Both the position numbers and the translations under genes were made by a program. Under the pieces are notes generated by a model, which did not search any database, was not told the DNA's origin, and was given only the letters and a program-made list of their open reading frames with translations. Positions 15,230-23,292 of a DNA stretch of 64,000 nt are shown here, one piece after another. Position 1 is the stretch's first letter, and the number at the start of each line of letters is the position of its first letter. The stretch is from Bacteroidota bacterium (lineage in GTDB: Bacteria > Bacteroidota > Bacteroidia > Flavobacteriales_D > Crocinitomicaceae). The stretch lies in contig JACPUU010000021.1 in assembly GCA_016192075.1 (NCBI GenBank), positions 219,416 to 283,415 on the forward strand, read 5' to 3'.

Positions 15230-15233
15230 CACC

Positions 15234-16127
15234 ATGCTCAGCATTGATCCCAAATCGATACCAACACCACAGCTTCATGCCTATTTACTGGGAGCCATTG
15301 GTCCGCGCCCCATTGCTTTTGCAAGTACGGTTGATGAAAATGGAAATCCCAACCTGGCACCTTTTAGTTTTTTTAATGTTTTCAGCGCAAATCCGCCTGT
15401 TTTAATATTTTCACCGGCCCGCGCCGGAAGAACCAATACCACCAAAGACACTTACAACAATGTCAAAAAAGTACCGGAAGTAGTAATCAATGTGGTAAAT
15501 TATGACATGGTACACCAAATGTCACTGGCCAGTTCACCTTATCCGGCTGGAACGGATGAATTTATCAAATCAGGTTTTACCAAAATTGCGTCAGATACGG
15601 TAAAACCTTTCCGCGTAGCGGAGTCACCGGTGCAGTTTGAATGCAAAGTGACCCAGGTTATCGAACTTGGAGCTGAAGGCGGCGCAGGAAACCTGATTAT
15701 CTGCGAAGTAACAAAGCTTCATATTCAGGAAGCGGTGCTGGATGCCAATGGCAAAATTGATCAGCATAAAATTGACCTGGTTGCCCGCATGGGGGGTAAC
15801 TGGTATTGCCGGGCAAATAAAAATTCCATGTTTGAAATTGAAAAGCCCATTACCACCTGCGGTATTGGCTATGATCAGCTACCCGCTGATATTATTGCCT
15901 CTAAAGTGCTTACCAAAAACGATTTGGGTCACCTGGCCGGTATTGAAGTATTACCCAATGAAACAGATGTTAATGAATATAAATTGCTGGAATTAAGTGA
16001 AATTTTCGTTTCTTTGGAAAACAATCAAAACGAGCTTGAAATTCAGTTACACAAACGTGCAAAAGAATTATTAAATCAAAATAAGCTGGCAGAGGCATGG
16101 TTGACGCTGCTGGCTTTTAACAATTAA
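15234..16127 (+). CDS. Flavin reductase family protein (FMN-binding split barrel)
   Basis: 297 residues. The N-terminal 200 residues are a flavin reductase-like FMN-binding domain of the DIM6/NTAB type: GAIGPRPIAFASTVDENGNP for the FMN-contacting start, then LAPFSFFNVFSANPPVLIFS and the RTNTTKDTYNN phosphate-binding region. The last 90 residues are an added helical tail common in Bacteroidota members. It should use NAD(P)H and FMN as a soluble cytoplasmic enzyme; the physiological acceptor is unknown. The gene is the first in a possible pair with the DUF3127 gene, 50 bases downstream, although a palindromic repeat lies between them. Confidence 0.85.
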   Translation: MLSIDPKSIPTPQLHAYLLGAIGPRPIAFASTVDENGNPNLAPFSFFNVFSANPPVLIFSPARAGRTNTTKDTYNNVKKVPEVVINVVNYDMVHQMSLASSPYPAGTDEFIKSGFTKIASDTVKPFRVAESPVQFECKVTQVIELGAEGGAGNLIICEVTKLHIQEAVLDANGKIDQHKIDLVARMGGNWYCRANKNSMFEIEKPITTCGIGYDQLPADIIASKVLTKNDLGHLAGIEVLPNETDVNEYKLLELSEIFVSLENNQNELEIQLHKRAKELLNQNKLAEAWLTLLAFNN

Positions 16128-16133
16128 CAACAG

Positions 16134-16157
16134 TCCTCCGAAGCTTTAGCGAAGGAG
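16134..16157. repeat. REP-like palindromic repeat between flavin reductase and DUF3127 genes
   Basis: Twenty-four bases (TCCTCCGAAGCTTTAGCGAA then GGAG). Its reverse complement aligns base for base with the repeat inside topB (62759-62784): 19 of 24 positions match by eye, including CTCCT, CGCT and GCTTCGGAGG. Confidence 0.65.
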
Positions 16158-16176
16158 AATGATAAAACCAAACAAT

Positions 16177-16536
16177 ATGTACACATTAAAAGGAGAATTA
16201 AAAGTAATCAGCCCTACGCAACAAGTATCTGATTCATTTAAAAAGAGAGAATTTGTGGTGGTGGATGCCTCCGGACAATATGCCCAGACAATTCAGTTTC
16301 AAGCCGTTCAGGATCGTTGTGAATTGCTTGACCGTTTTAAAGTGGGTGACAGTGTTGAAGTAACTTTTTTCCTACGCGGAAGAGAGTGGACCAACCCGAA
16401 AGACGGACAAGTTCGTTTCTTCAACTCACTTGATGCATGGAAAGTTGAACCACTTGGTTCAGGTACTGATAAAGTAACCAATGTTAACAATGCTGAGACT
16501 TTTGTAGCTGAAGGAGACGATGATCTTCCGTTCTAA
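16177..16536 (+). CDS. DUF3127 protein (OB-fold, SSB-like tail)
   Basis: 119 residues from ATG 16177. An in-frame ATG at 16159 lies one base after the palindromic repeat and adds only MIKPNN, so the later start (MYTLKGELKVISPTQQVSD) is preferred. DUF3127 is a small single-domain Bacteroidota family with an OB-fold-like strand pattern (FKKREFVVVDASGQYAQTIQ, then VGDSVEVTFFLRGREW). The protein ends in an acidic segment with DDDLPF, the same kind of tip by which single-stranded-DNA-binding protein recruits its partners. Binding of DNA or of SSB partners is inference. A strong terminator follows directly. Confidence 0.8.
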   Translation: MYTLKGELKVISPTQQVSDSFKKREFVVVDASGQYAQTIQFQAVQDRCELLDRFKVGDSVEVTFFLRGREWTNPKDGQVRFFNSLDAWKVEPLGSGTDKVTNVNNAETFVAEGDDDLPF

Positions 16537-16553
16537 ACTACACTAAAACACGC

Positions 16554-16593
16554 AAAAGCCCGGTTATTCTGTATTAGAATCCGGGCTTTTTTA
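16554..16593 (+). terminator. Rho-independent terminator after DUF3127
   Basis: AAAGCCCGG and CCGGGCTTTTTT form the stem around a loop that itself contains TTCT/AGAA, followed by T residues. Confidence 0.8.
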
Positions 16594-16612
16594 GTTACCT
16601 GTTTTTTTCCAA

Positions 16613-16633
16613 AAACACCTTTGAAAGGTGTTT
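16613..16633 (-). terminator. Palindrome after the histidine kinase gene, probable terminator
   Basis: AAACACCTTT and AAAGGTGTTT are perfect ten-base arms around one base; on the minus strand they follow the stop of the kinase gene (16650) and run into TTTTT. Confidence 0.5.
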
Positions 16634-16649
16634 CCGGCACGTCAAATAA

Positions 16650-17420
16650 TCACATAAACCGCAGGCTGTAAGACAGCCCTTTATCCCGTTTCACAACAAG
16701 CTCACCATCCAGCTGCTCAGTCAACATAACAATAAGCTGCGTTCCCAGGCTTTCTGATTTAGCAATATCAAAGTCTTTCGGCAGTCCTTTTCCATCATCA
16801 GAATAGGTAATGGTATACCACCCTGTTTCATCTACCGCTGCATGAATTTTGATTTTGCCCTCACCGCCAGGGAAAGCATGCTTGAGCGAATTGCTCATCA
16901 TTTCATTCATAATCAACCCAAGCGGAATCATGTAGTCAATTTCGAAATAGATTGCGCGGTCAATCTCCAGTTCAAGCACAATGGCATGCTTTGGTGGTGC
17001 ATACGATAAAAAAAGACTGGCCGATAAAAATTCAATGTACTCACGCAGCTGGGTAAATACAAAATCTTTGGTGCTGTATAACATTTCATGTACCAGGGCC
17101 ATAGCACTAATGCGGTTTTGACTATCCTGAACCAGTGCCAGCAAGCGCTCATTGTCTTCATTAATTGTTTGCAGCTTGAGCATGCTGATAATAATCTGCA
17201 TGTTGTTTTTTACCCGGTGATGCAGTTCCTTAAGCAACTGTTCTTTCTCTTTAAGTGAAACAACATTCTCACGCAGTTCTTCACCCAGCATATTTACCCC
17301 GGCGGCAATTGCGGCAATAGAATCACCAGCTCCATGAATTTGAATTTTATGAGAAAAATCAAGTCGTGCCAGGGCCATAATGGCTTCCAGAATCTCTGTT
17401 GTTCTTGAATCAGATTTCAT
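16650..17420 (-). CDS. Cytoplasmic sensor histidine kinase (HisKA_2 type)
   Basis: 256 residues from the ATG at 17420; an ATG 17 codons further upstream (17471) would overlap the preceding gene by 62 bases, whereas the chosen start overlaps it by 11. A short N-terminal segment of about 70 residues leads into the H-box LKELHHRVKNNMQIIISMLK, characteristic of the HisKA_2/HWE-like group, then the ATPase domain with N-box NEMMSNSLKHAF and G-box YSDDGKGLP, and LGTQLIVMLTEQLDG. No transmembrane helix and no receiver domain. The neighbour is a STAS-like protein in the same transcript; a SpoIIE phosphatase is divergent. Together they could form a phosphorylation-based switch. Confidence 0.85.
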   Translation of the reverse strand: MKSDSRTTEILEAIMALARLDFSHKIQIHGAGDSIAAIAAGVNMLGEELRENVVSLKEKEQLLKELHHRVKNNMQIIISMLKLQTINEDNERLLALVQDSQNRISAMALVHEMLYSTKDFVFTQLREYIEFLSASLFLSYAPPKHAIVLELEIDRAIYFEIDYMIPLGLIMNEMMSNSLKHAFPGGEGKIKIHAAVDETGWYTITYSDDGKGLPKDFDIAKSESLGTQLIVMLTEQLDGELVVKRDKGLSYSLRFM

Positions 17421-17823
17421 GTGTACCGTTATTGGAGAAATCTGCACACCAAGCGAGTGCTTTTTTTTCATTCGTAAATAACCGTACCGGAACCCGGGGT
17501 TTATTTAACCCCATGAAAAAATTACCAATAATGGTGCTCAACGGAGACTCTATCAGAATTGCAAAAGCGATCACTCTTGAATCACGGCCCCGCATTGAAA
17601 AATGGTCACGTGCTTCTTTGGTAATTGATTTGATAGGACGTGCATCAATCAACAATGCAAAATTGGAAGGACCCGGAAATGCATTAATCACTTCTGAATT
17701 TTCACGGGCGTCGTTCAGGTCAATTTCTGCTGATTCTCTTACCACCGTCCGCGCAATTCCATCTGCACCCATCCAGGTTACATAGCAGCGCAGTTCTTTA
17801 CGGGTTTGGGTCTCTACATCCAT
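17410..17823 (-). CDS. STAS/SEC14-like (DUF7793-type) protein, partner of the kinase
   Basis: 137 residues from ATG 17823; the open frame extends 15 codons upstream, but MDVETQTRKELRCYVTWMGA is the more natural start. The fold pattern (strand, VINAFPGPSNFALLIDARPI strand, helix, RVIAFAILIESPLSTIIGNF, then LFTNEKKALAW) fits SpoIIAA/STAS-like proteins of Bacteroidota. In such proteins a Ser or Thr between the second strand and helix is phosphorylated; KSITKEARDH offers Ser and Thr at that place. Its 3' end overlaps the kinase start by 11 bases, so the two are translationally coupled. The family name is from memory. Confidence 0.6.
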   Translation of the reverse strand: MDVETQTRKELRCYVTWMGADGIARTVVRESAEIDLNDARENSEVINAFPGPSNFALLIDARPIKSITKEARDHFSMRGRDSRVIAFAILIESPLSTIIGNFFMGLNKPRVPVRLFTNEKKALAWCADFSNNGTHEI

Positions 17824-17888
17824 CGAGTAAAAATAACAAGTTTTCTTTCTGAAACCCAATTCCACCAAACGGTTTTGCTTAATTATTC

Positions 17889-17896
17889 TATATTTG
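17889..17896 (+). promoter_or_regulatory. Bacteroidota -7 box (TATATTTG)
   Basis: Perfect match to TAnnTTTG, 31 bases before the GTG start of the HAMP-SpoIIE phosphatase gene, in the divergent gap with the STAS-like gene. The -33 element is not clear. Confidence 0.45.
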
Positions 17897-17927
17897 TTTC
17901 AAACTCTAACATTTATACCTCAAATTT

Positions 17928-20270
17928 GTGAGATTTTTCGACCGCATTGCTGCTCTGAAAATAAATGCAAAACTCACGTTGGCGTTTTTTGTAATTGCAT
18001 TTTCTTCTATCACCATTATTGGTCTTCTTTCTTACTTCAAAGGAAAACGGTCACTGGAAGAAGAATCATTCAACCGGCTGACAGCGGTGCGTGAAATGAA
18101 AGCAACGCAGATTGAAGATTATTTTCTGCAAATCACCAATCAAATTTTAACCTTTTCTGAAGATCATACCATTATTGAGGCCATGCAGGCTTTTAAAGCT
18201 GGTTTTGATACCCTGGAGGGTGAATTGAATTACGATGAAAGTGAACTGCAAAGTGCAAATTTCAGACTGACAAAATATTACGAATCTGAATTTTTACCCC
18301 GGCTAAAACGCAACCTCGATGGCGATGCAGAAACGGCTTCCTACATTCCTTCCAGCACCAATGAAAAACTGCTGCAGGACCTCTACATTGCCTCCAATGA
18401 AAATGAGGTAGGAGACAAGCACTACCTGCATTTTGCACCAGACAGCAGTTCCTACTCAAAGGCACACCGGATTTATCATCCGCTTATCCGTAGCTATCTT
18501 GAAAAATTTGAATACTATGACATCTTTCTGGTAGACCATGAGACCGGGCATATTGTGTATTCTGTTTACAAAGAAGTTGATTTTGGAACATCGCTGCTGG
18601 ATGGCGCCTATGCCAATACCAACATTGCTGAGGCTTTCAGACAGGCGCGTGATGCAGATAAAAAAGAGTTTGTTCGCCTGGTTGATTTTGAACCATACCA
18701 CCCGTCTTACAACGCGCCGGCAGCATTTATAGCATCACCCATTTTTAATGACGCCCATGAAAAAATTGGGGTACTCATTTTTCAGATGCCCATTGACCGC
18801 ATCAATGAAATTATGACTAACCGCCATGAATGGGCCAACGTGGGCCTTGGAAAAAGCGGAGAAACCTATATTGTAGCGGATGATTTTACACTGCGCAACC
18901 AGTCTCGCTTTTTCATTGAAGACAAGGAAAACTATTTCAAACTGATTCAGGAAATAGGAACACCCGAATCAACCGTTACCAAAATCAAAAATTTTGAAAG
19001 TACCATTGGCCTTCAGCAGGTAAAAACAGAAGGCACTATTGCAGCACTTGAAGGCAAAACAGATGCCCGCATTTTTGACGATTACCGCGGAGTGCCGGTG
19101 CTGTCATCGTACAAACCATTAAACATTCAGGACATGCACTGGGTGATTATGAGTGAAATTGACCGCGATGAAGCCTTTGCCCATGTGTATGATTTACGAC
19201 GAAATATTGTTATTGTATTTATTGGCTTGTTCATCAGCATCATTTTTGCTTCTATCATTATCTCAAAAAAAATTACACGCCCCATTAAGCAACTCACCGG
19301 TAAAGCGCAAGAGCTTGCTGCCGGTAACCTGGAGGTGCAAATTGAGGTGCTTGGAAAAGATGAAATTGGCATTTTATCTCAGAGTTTTGGCAACATGCAG
19401 CACTCTATCAAAAAAATGGTGGATGAGCTAAATGACATTAACCACAACCTTGAAGAAAAAGTGCTGGAACGCACGCATGAAATTCAGCATCAGAAAGAAA
19501 TGGTTGAAGAGAAAAACAGAGAAATTCTGGATTCCATCAACTATGCACTGCGCCTGCAATCTGCCATCATTCCGCCGGTTTCAAAAATCAAAGAAAAGTT
19601 TGAAGACAGTTTTGTTTTGTTTAAACCAAAAGACATTGTAAGCGGTGATTTTTACTGGATGGATGTCAAGGGGCACAACATTCTGCTGGCTGCGGCTGAC
19701 TGCACCGGGCATGGTGTACCCGGCGCTATGGTAAGCGTTGTTGGTGCCAATAGCCTGAACCGGTGTGTAAAAGAATTTGGCCTGCGCAAACCTTCTTCAA
19801 TACTGGATAAGCTTCGCGAACTGATTATTGAAACCTTTGAAATGTCTAACCATGAAGTAAAAGACGGCATGGATATTTCACTGCTTTCCATTGACCGTGA
19901 AAAAGGAAAAGCTCAGTGGTCCGGCGCCCACAACCCGCTATGGATATTGAAACGTGACAGCCATGAAATAATTGAAATAAAAGCAGACAAACAACCCATT
20001 GGAAAATTTGAGTTTGCCAAACCATTTACCAATCATGAAGTTGATATTGAACCGGGTGATTGTTTGTACCTTTTTACTGATGGTTTTGCTGACCAGTTTG
20101 GCGGTGACAAAGGAAAAAAACTAAAGGCTTCAACCATGCGTGACCTTTTTGTATCACTCAAAAACGTTCCGATGGAAGAACAAAAAGTGCGCATTGACGA
20201 AACATTCGAAAACTGGAAAAATGTGCTCGAGCAGGTTGATGACGTTTGTGTTATTGGAGTACGGCTTTGA
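17928..20270 (+). CDS. Membrane-bound sensor SpoIIE-family protein phosphatase (dCache-HAMP-SpoIIE)
   Basis: 780 residues from a GTG start. TM1 at about 12-34, a large extracytoplasmic region (35-420) of double-Cache type (its second half carries GLGKSGETYIVADDFTLRNQ), TM2 near 425-445, HAMP at about 446-498 (KKITRPIKQLTGKAQELAAG), a coiled coil (NLEEKVLERTHEIQHQKEMV) and a PP2C-type SpoIIE phosphatase domain from about 555. Catalytic landmarks: DIVSGDFYWMD, AADCTGHGVPGAM, KDGMDISLLSID and FTDGFADQFGG. It should dephosphorylate Ser/Thr residues, classically on a STAS protein, in response to an external ligand. A STAS-like gene is divergent from it. The last 28 bases of the gene are part of a 43-base direct repeat (see 20243-20432). 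Confidence 0.9.
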   Translation: MRFFDRIAALKINAKLTLAFFVIAFSSITIIGLLSYFKGKRSLEEESFNRLTAVREMKATQIEDYFLQITNQILTFSEDHTIIEAMQAFKAGFDTLEGELNYDESELQSANFRLTKYYESEFLPRLKRNLDGDAETASYIPSSTNEKLLQDLYIASNENEVGDKHYLHFAPDSSSYSKAHRIYHPLIRSYLEKFEYYDIFLVDHETGHIVYSVYKEVDFGTSLLDGAYANTNIAEAFRQARDADKKEFVRLVDFEPYHPSYNAPAAFIASPIFNDAHEKIGVLIFQMPIDRINEIMTNRHEWANVGLGKSGETYIVADDFTLRNQSRFFIEDKENYFKLIQEIGTPESTVTKIKNFESTIGLQQVKTEGTIAALEGKTDARIFDDYRGVPVLSSYKPLNIQDMHWVIMSEIDRDEAFAHVYDLRRNIVIVFIGLFISIIFASIIISKKITRPIKQLTGKAQELAAGNLEVQIEVLGKDEIGILSQSFGNMQHSIKKMVDELNDINHNLEEKVLERTHEIQHQKEMVEEKNREILDSINYALRLQSAIIPPVSKIKEKFEDSFVLFKPKDIVSGDFYWMDVKGHNILLAAADCTGHGVPGAMVSVVGANSLNRCVKEFGLRKPSSILDKLRELIIETFEMSNHEVKDGMDISLLSIDREKGKAQWSGAHNPLWILKRDSHEIIEIKADKQPIGKFEFAKPFTNHEVDIEPGDCLYLFTDGFADQFGGDKGKKLKASTMRDLFVSLKNVPMEEQKVRIDETFENWKNVLEQVDDVCVIGVRL

Positions 20271-20432
20271 CGGACGAACAAAAACACAGTAACGTCATTC
20301 CCGTCTGCTGAAACGTAGTGAAGGTAGAAATCCCGACTACAAATAAAATAAACCCGTCGGGATCTGCCCGATCTGATTCAGAAGCTCGTCGTTTGTGTTA
20401 TTGGAGTACGGCTTTGACGGACGAACAAAAAC
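20243..20432 (+). repeat. Phosphatase 3'-end repeat module, locus 1
   Basis: Bases 20243-20285, covering the last nine codons and stop of the phosphatase gene and 15 bases beyond, are repeated exactly at 20390-20432. Between them is a hairpin (ATCCCGAC at 20330-20337, GTCGGGAT at 20356-20363) with the loop TACAAATAAAATAAACCC, plus a stretch of about 30 bases absent from locus 2. The same arrangement occurs at 39778-39930. Confidence 0.9.
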
Positions 20433-20438
20433 GTGGTA

Positions 20439-20711
20439 ATGACAAAAAAAGCAAAAATCTATTCCTGGAAAGGGCTGCTCATCAATTTTATCTGGAGGCT
20501 CGCAATCCCGGTTTTTTTTATCTGGTTAATCCCTTACATGATTGACAACGATATGATCAACGAACGTAAGTGGGCAAATGCACTGGTTCCACTAATGATA
20601 GCGCTCATTGTTGGTTCCATCACCACGTTTTTTTACCTGGTTTATTACCTCATCATGGTTCTTACGCAGCTGCCCGATGACAATGCGGCAACAGGCAAAA
20701 TCAAACGGTAA
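20439..20711 (+). CDS. Small two-helix membrane protein downstream of the phosphatase
   Basis: 90 residues from ATG 20439 (a GTG two codons earlier is possible). Two transmembrane helices, about 11-33 (GLLINFIWRLAIPVFFIWLI) and 47-72 (ALVPLMIALIVGSITTFFYL), flanked by Lys/Arg on the cytoplasmic sides. No family recognised. The start lies seven bases after the distal copy of the duplicated phosphatase 3' end, so before the module was inserted the two genes would have been about 20 bases apart and almost certainly one operon. A role as membrane partner of the phosphatase is inference. Confidence 0.6.
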   Translation: MTKKAKIYSWKGLLINFIWRLAIPVFFIWLIPYMIDNDMINERKWANALVPLMIALIVGSITTFFYLVYYLIMVLTQLPDDNAATGKIKR

Positions 20712-20907
20712 AAATCAGCCCGTTGTTGTGCTTTGAAAACCCGGTTATTTGTCTGCTGAATTTTGAAGTTTAATCAAAACGAAGGACTAATTTTTGAAGC
20801 AGTTCAGCAACGTAACTTTTCAGGTTTATTGTTCTGTAAAATGATCCGGATAAATCGGCTGATTTGTTTAATCACCTTTTGAAAAAACCTATAAAATTGT
20901 ACCGCTG

Positions 20908-20939
20908 TTGATAGCTTGTTAATTAATTCCATATATTTA
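20908..20939 (+). promoter_or_regulatory. Bacteroidota-type promoter (TTG-N21-TATATTTA)
   Basis: TTG at 20908-20910 and TATATTTA at 20932-20939 with 21 bases between, 24 bases before the ATG of the CHU_C protein gene. One mismatch to TAnnTTTG. Confidence 0.4.
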
Positions 20940-20963
20940 CGTTTGTCTCATTTTTCAGACACT

Positions 20964-22238
20964 ATGAAATTAAACGATTTATTAGTTCTTTCAGGACTGA
21001 TTTCTGCCACGGCTGTTGCGCAACCCGCAAACGATGCCTGCTCAAATGCAGAACAGCTTTGTCCGAATGTGGTGCTTTCAGGCACAACAACTGCGGCCAC
21101 TGCAGACATGAGCACAGATGTTATTACCTGTTTTTCACCTTCAGCCACTGTCTGGTATAAATTCACCACCGATGCTGACGGAGGAACAGTGACCATTGAT
21201 GTTTCAAATTTGGTATTCAACACTGACCCATCCTATGGCCAGCTGATTGAGGGATTTTTTTTAAGTGCAACCACTCCCTGCAACACAACTACCTACAATC
21301 CGGTTTCCATTTGTTTTGGCGGATCCAGTGCTTTTTCAATAACCACATCTATTTCACTTGACCCTAATACCACGTATTTTTTCACGCTGAATGGCTCAGT
21401 GGGCGGTGCCACTTTTCCTGCAGAATGTTCTTATGACATTGCTATTTCAGGTGCCGGTGTTCAACAAAGCATTCCAACAGCCAGCATAACCACAGCCAAT
21501 ACGGTGTTGTGTTACGGTGACACAGAAATAGTCACAGCTACCATAACCGGTGCCACTGATACGGTTAATTTTAACTGGTATTTCAACAATGCACTTCTTA
21601 CCTCTTCTACCACACAGTCAACTTACAATGCCGGTACACTAAGCGGAAACGGGTATCTGAAACTGATTTTTGAATCTGACTTTATTTGTACTGTAAGTGA
21701 TACAACCGACAGTATTTACTTTGAGGTTACGCCCATCAGTGCTGATGCCGGACCCGATAAATTTATCAGCGAAGGCGGGCAGGTTCAGCTTGACGGCAGC
21801 GGTGACGGCACAGCGCTTTGGGTGCCGGGCGCAACACTCACCAGCACCACCTCCTTTACACCCATTGCTTCACCATCTGAAACAACCTATTATTTTCTGA
21901 CAGTTACCAACGGTGCATGCACTGCCACTGACAGCATGCGGGTTTATGTTGGAGAAGTAATTACCGTTTTCACCTCGTTTACACCAAACGGCGACGACAT
22001 CAATGACAAATGGATTATTCAAAACAGCGGCCAGTTTGATAACATTGAAATTTGGGTGTATGACCGCTCAGGGCAGGAGGTGTTTCACACAACCAACTAC
22101 GCCACGCAGGACAAATGGTGGGATGGAACACTCAAAAACAATGGTGATCCTTTGCCGGCATCTACCTATTTCTATGTCATTGATCTCAAAGAGGGTGATT
22201 ACCCGGTTTATAAAGGTCCTGTAACAATTATTCGTTAA
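20964..22238 (+). CDS. Secreted protein with gliding-motility C-terminal domain (T9SS type B substrate)
   Basis: 424 residues from ATG 20964 (an earlier in-frame ATG at 20916 would put 16 non-signal residues in front of the signal peptide MKLNDLLVLSGLISATAVAQ). After the signal comes a beta domain with conserved Cys (NDACSNAEQLCPNVVLSGTT ... SATVWYKFTTDADG), an Ig-like domain starting near TANTVLCYGDTEIV, another near DAGPDKFISEGGQVQLDG, and a C-terminal CHU_C domain of about 90 residues (FTPNGDDINDKWIIQNSGQF, YDRSGQEVFH, LPASTYFYVIDL). CHU_C is the type B export signal of the T9SS. The next gene, a PorP/SprF protein, starts two bases after the stop: a standard secretion or anchoring pair. 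Confidence 0.9.
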   Translation: MKLNDLLVLSGLISATAVAQPANDACSNAEQLCPNVVLSGTTTAATADMSTDVITCFSPSATVWYKFTTDADGGTVTIDVSNLVFNTDPSYGQLIEGFFLSATTPCNTTTYNPVSICFGGSSAFSITTSISLDPNTTYFFTLNGSVGGATFPAECSYDIAISGAGVQQSIPTASITTANTVLCYGDTEIVTATITGATDTVNFNWYFNNALLTSSTTQSTYNAGTLSGNGYLKLIFESDFICTVSDTTDSIYFEVTPISADAGPDKFISEGGQVQLDGSGDGTALWVPGATLTSTTSFTPIASPSETTYYFLTVTNGACTATDSMRVYVGEVITVFTSFTPNGDDINDKWIIQNSGQFDNIEIWVYDRSGQEVFHTTNYATQDKWWDGTLKNNGDPLPASTYFYVIDLKEGDYPVYKGPVTIIR

Positions 22239-22240
22239 GC

Positions 22241-23185
22241 ATGAAAAAAAGTTTACTTGCGGTTCTGGTGCTGTCAACAGTTCTTTCTGCCTCTGCACAA
22301 CAAACAGAACATTATACCCAGTACGAATTTAACCAGTTTGCATTTAACCCCGCGGTTGCAGGCACCAAGTCATGTATTGACATTCGCTCAGGTTACCGCT
22401 TTCAATGGCTGGGAATTGATGGCGCACCTCAAACCGGTTTTATCAATGCCCATGCTCCGCTGCGGTTCAGCAAAAAAAGCCGGATGTCATTTGGTCCCAA
22501 ACATGGTATTGGCGGCCAGATAAAGCGTGATGTCTTTGGTCCCTTCTCTTTTCTGCAGGCTGAGGTAACGTACGCACTTCACATCCCCATCAACCGTAAC
22601 TGGACCATGTCTTTTGGTACATCGCTGGGCGTAAAACAAGCCTATTTTGATGCAAACTCACTCACCACCCAGGTATACGATCCGTCCGTTCCAAATTCAA
22701 GCCAGTCTTTTCTCGTTTTTCCCGATGGTAAGGCCGGTCTTTGGATCGCTGATAAAAAAACCTACATCGGGCTGTCCATTCACAACCTGTATGGCCGCAC
22801 CATGAAAGGTATTGGTACCGATAACGATTTTCAAAGGCACTTTTATTTCACCGCGGGGCACAGCCTCAGGCTGAAAGGATCATGGACATTGATTCCATCC
22901 ATCTTTTTTATGAAAACCAAAAACACACCGGTTGATTTTCACCTGAGTGCAATTGTTGACCTGGACAATAAATTCTCTTTTGGCCTGGGATTGAGACGGA
23001 CAGATGCCATTACAGCGCAGTTTCGCGTAAAGCTATTCAACTTTGTTTCTGTTGGTTATTCGTTTGATTTTGTGATCTCTAAACTTGCCGGTGACATGTG
23101 GTATTCACATGAAATAACCGGCGGATTTAACTCCTGCTCAAACTACGGGAATTCGAGTACCACTGATTGTCCTGCATTTGAATAA
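22241..23185 (+). CDS. PorP/SprF family outer-membrane protein (T9SS partner)
   Basis: 314 residues, signal peptide MKKSLLAVLVLSTVLSASAQ, then the family opening (HYTQYEFNQFAFNPAVAGTK) in which Q-x-x-Y-x-x-N-x-x-x-x-N-P-A-x-A-G is diagnostic. The rest alternates amphipathic strands of an outer-membrane barrel. PorP/SprF proteins help secrete or attach a particular CHU_C protein encoded next to them. The gene begins two bases after the CHU_C gene stop and probably serves that protein; it ends 107 bases before the giant adhesin gene, so a single transcript for all four surface genes is possible. Confidence 0.93.
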   Translation: MKKSLLAVLVLSTVLSASAQQTEHYTQYEFNQFAFNPAVAGTKSCIDIRSGYRFQWLGIDGAPQTGFINAHAPLRFSKKSRMSFGPKHGIGGQIKRDVFGPFSFLQAEVTYALHIPINRNWTMSFGTSLGVKQAYFDANSLTTQVYDPSVPNSSQSFLVFPDGKAGLWIADKKTYIGLSIHNLYGRTMKGIGTDNDFQRHFYFTAGHSLRLKGSWTLIPSIFFMKTKNTPVDFHLSAIVDLDNKFSFGLGLRRTDAITAQFRVKLFNFVSVGYSFDFVISKLAGDMWYSHEITGGFNSCSNYGNSSTTDCPAFE

Positions 23186-23292
23186 AACAACCTTTTGAAT
23201 ATGTTCTGCGTTTACACGATAGAGACCATTGAAGAAATCTTCAGAAAAAAAACCACACAACGGGCAGTAGACGTATTTTTAAATGACAAACT

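Larger units (their letters stand above)
14913..15233. other. 321-base gap: ECF promoter and a truncated secreted ORF
   Basis: On the minus strand the ECF-type promoter of the TonB-domain gene lies at 14942-14968. On the plus strand a 34-codon ORF (15076-15180) begins with a signal peptide and stops. The last 50 bases hold a TAnnTTTG box in front of the flavin reductase gene. Confidence 0.6.
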
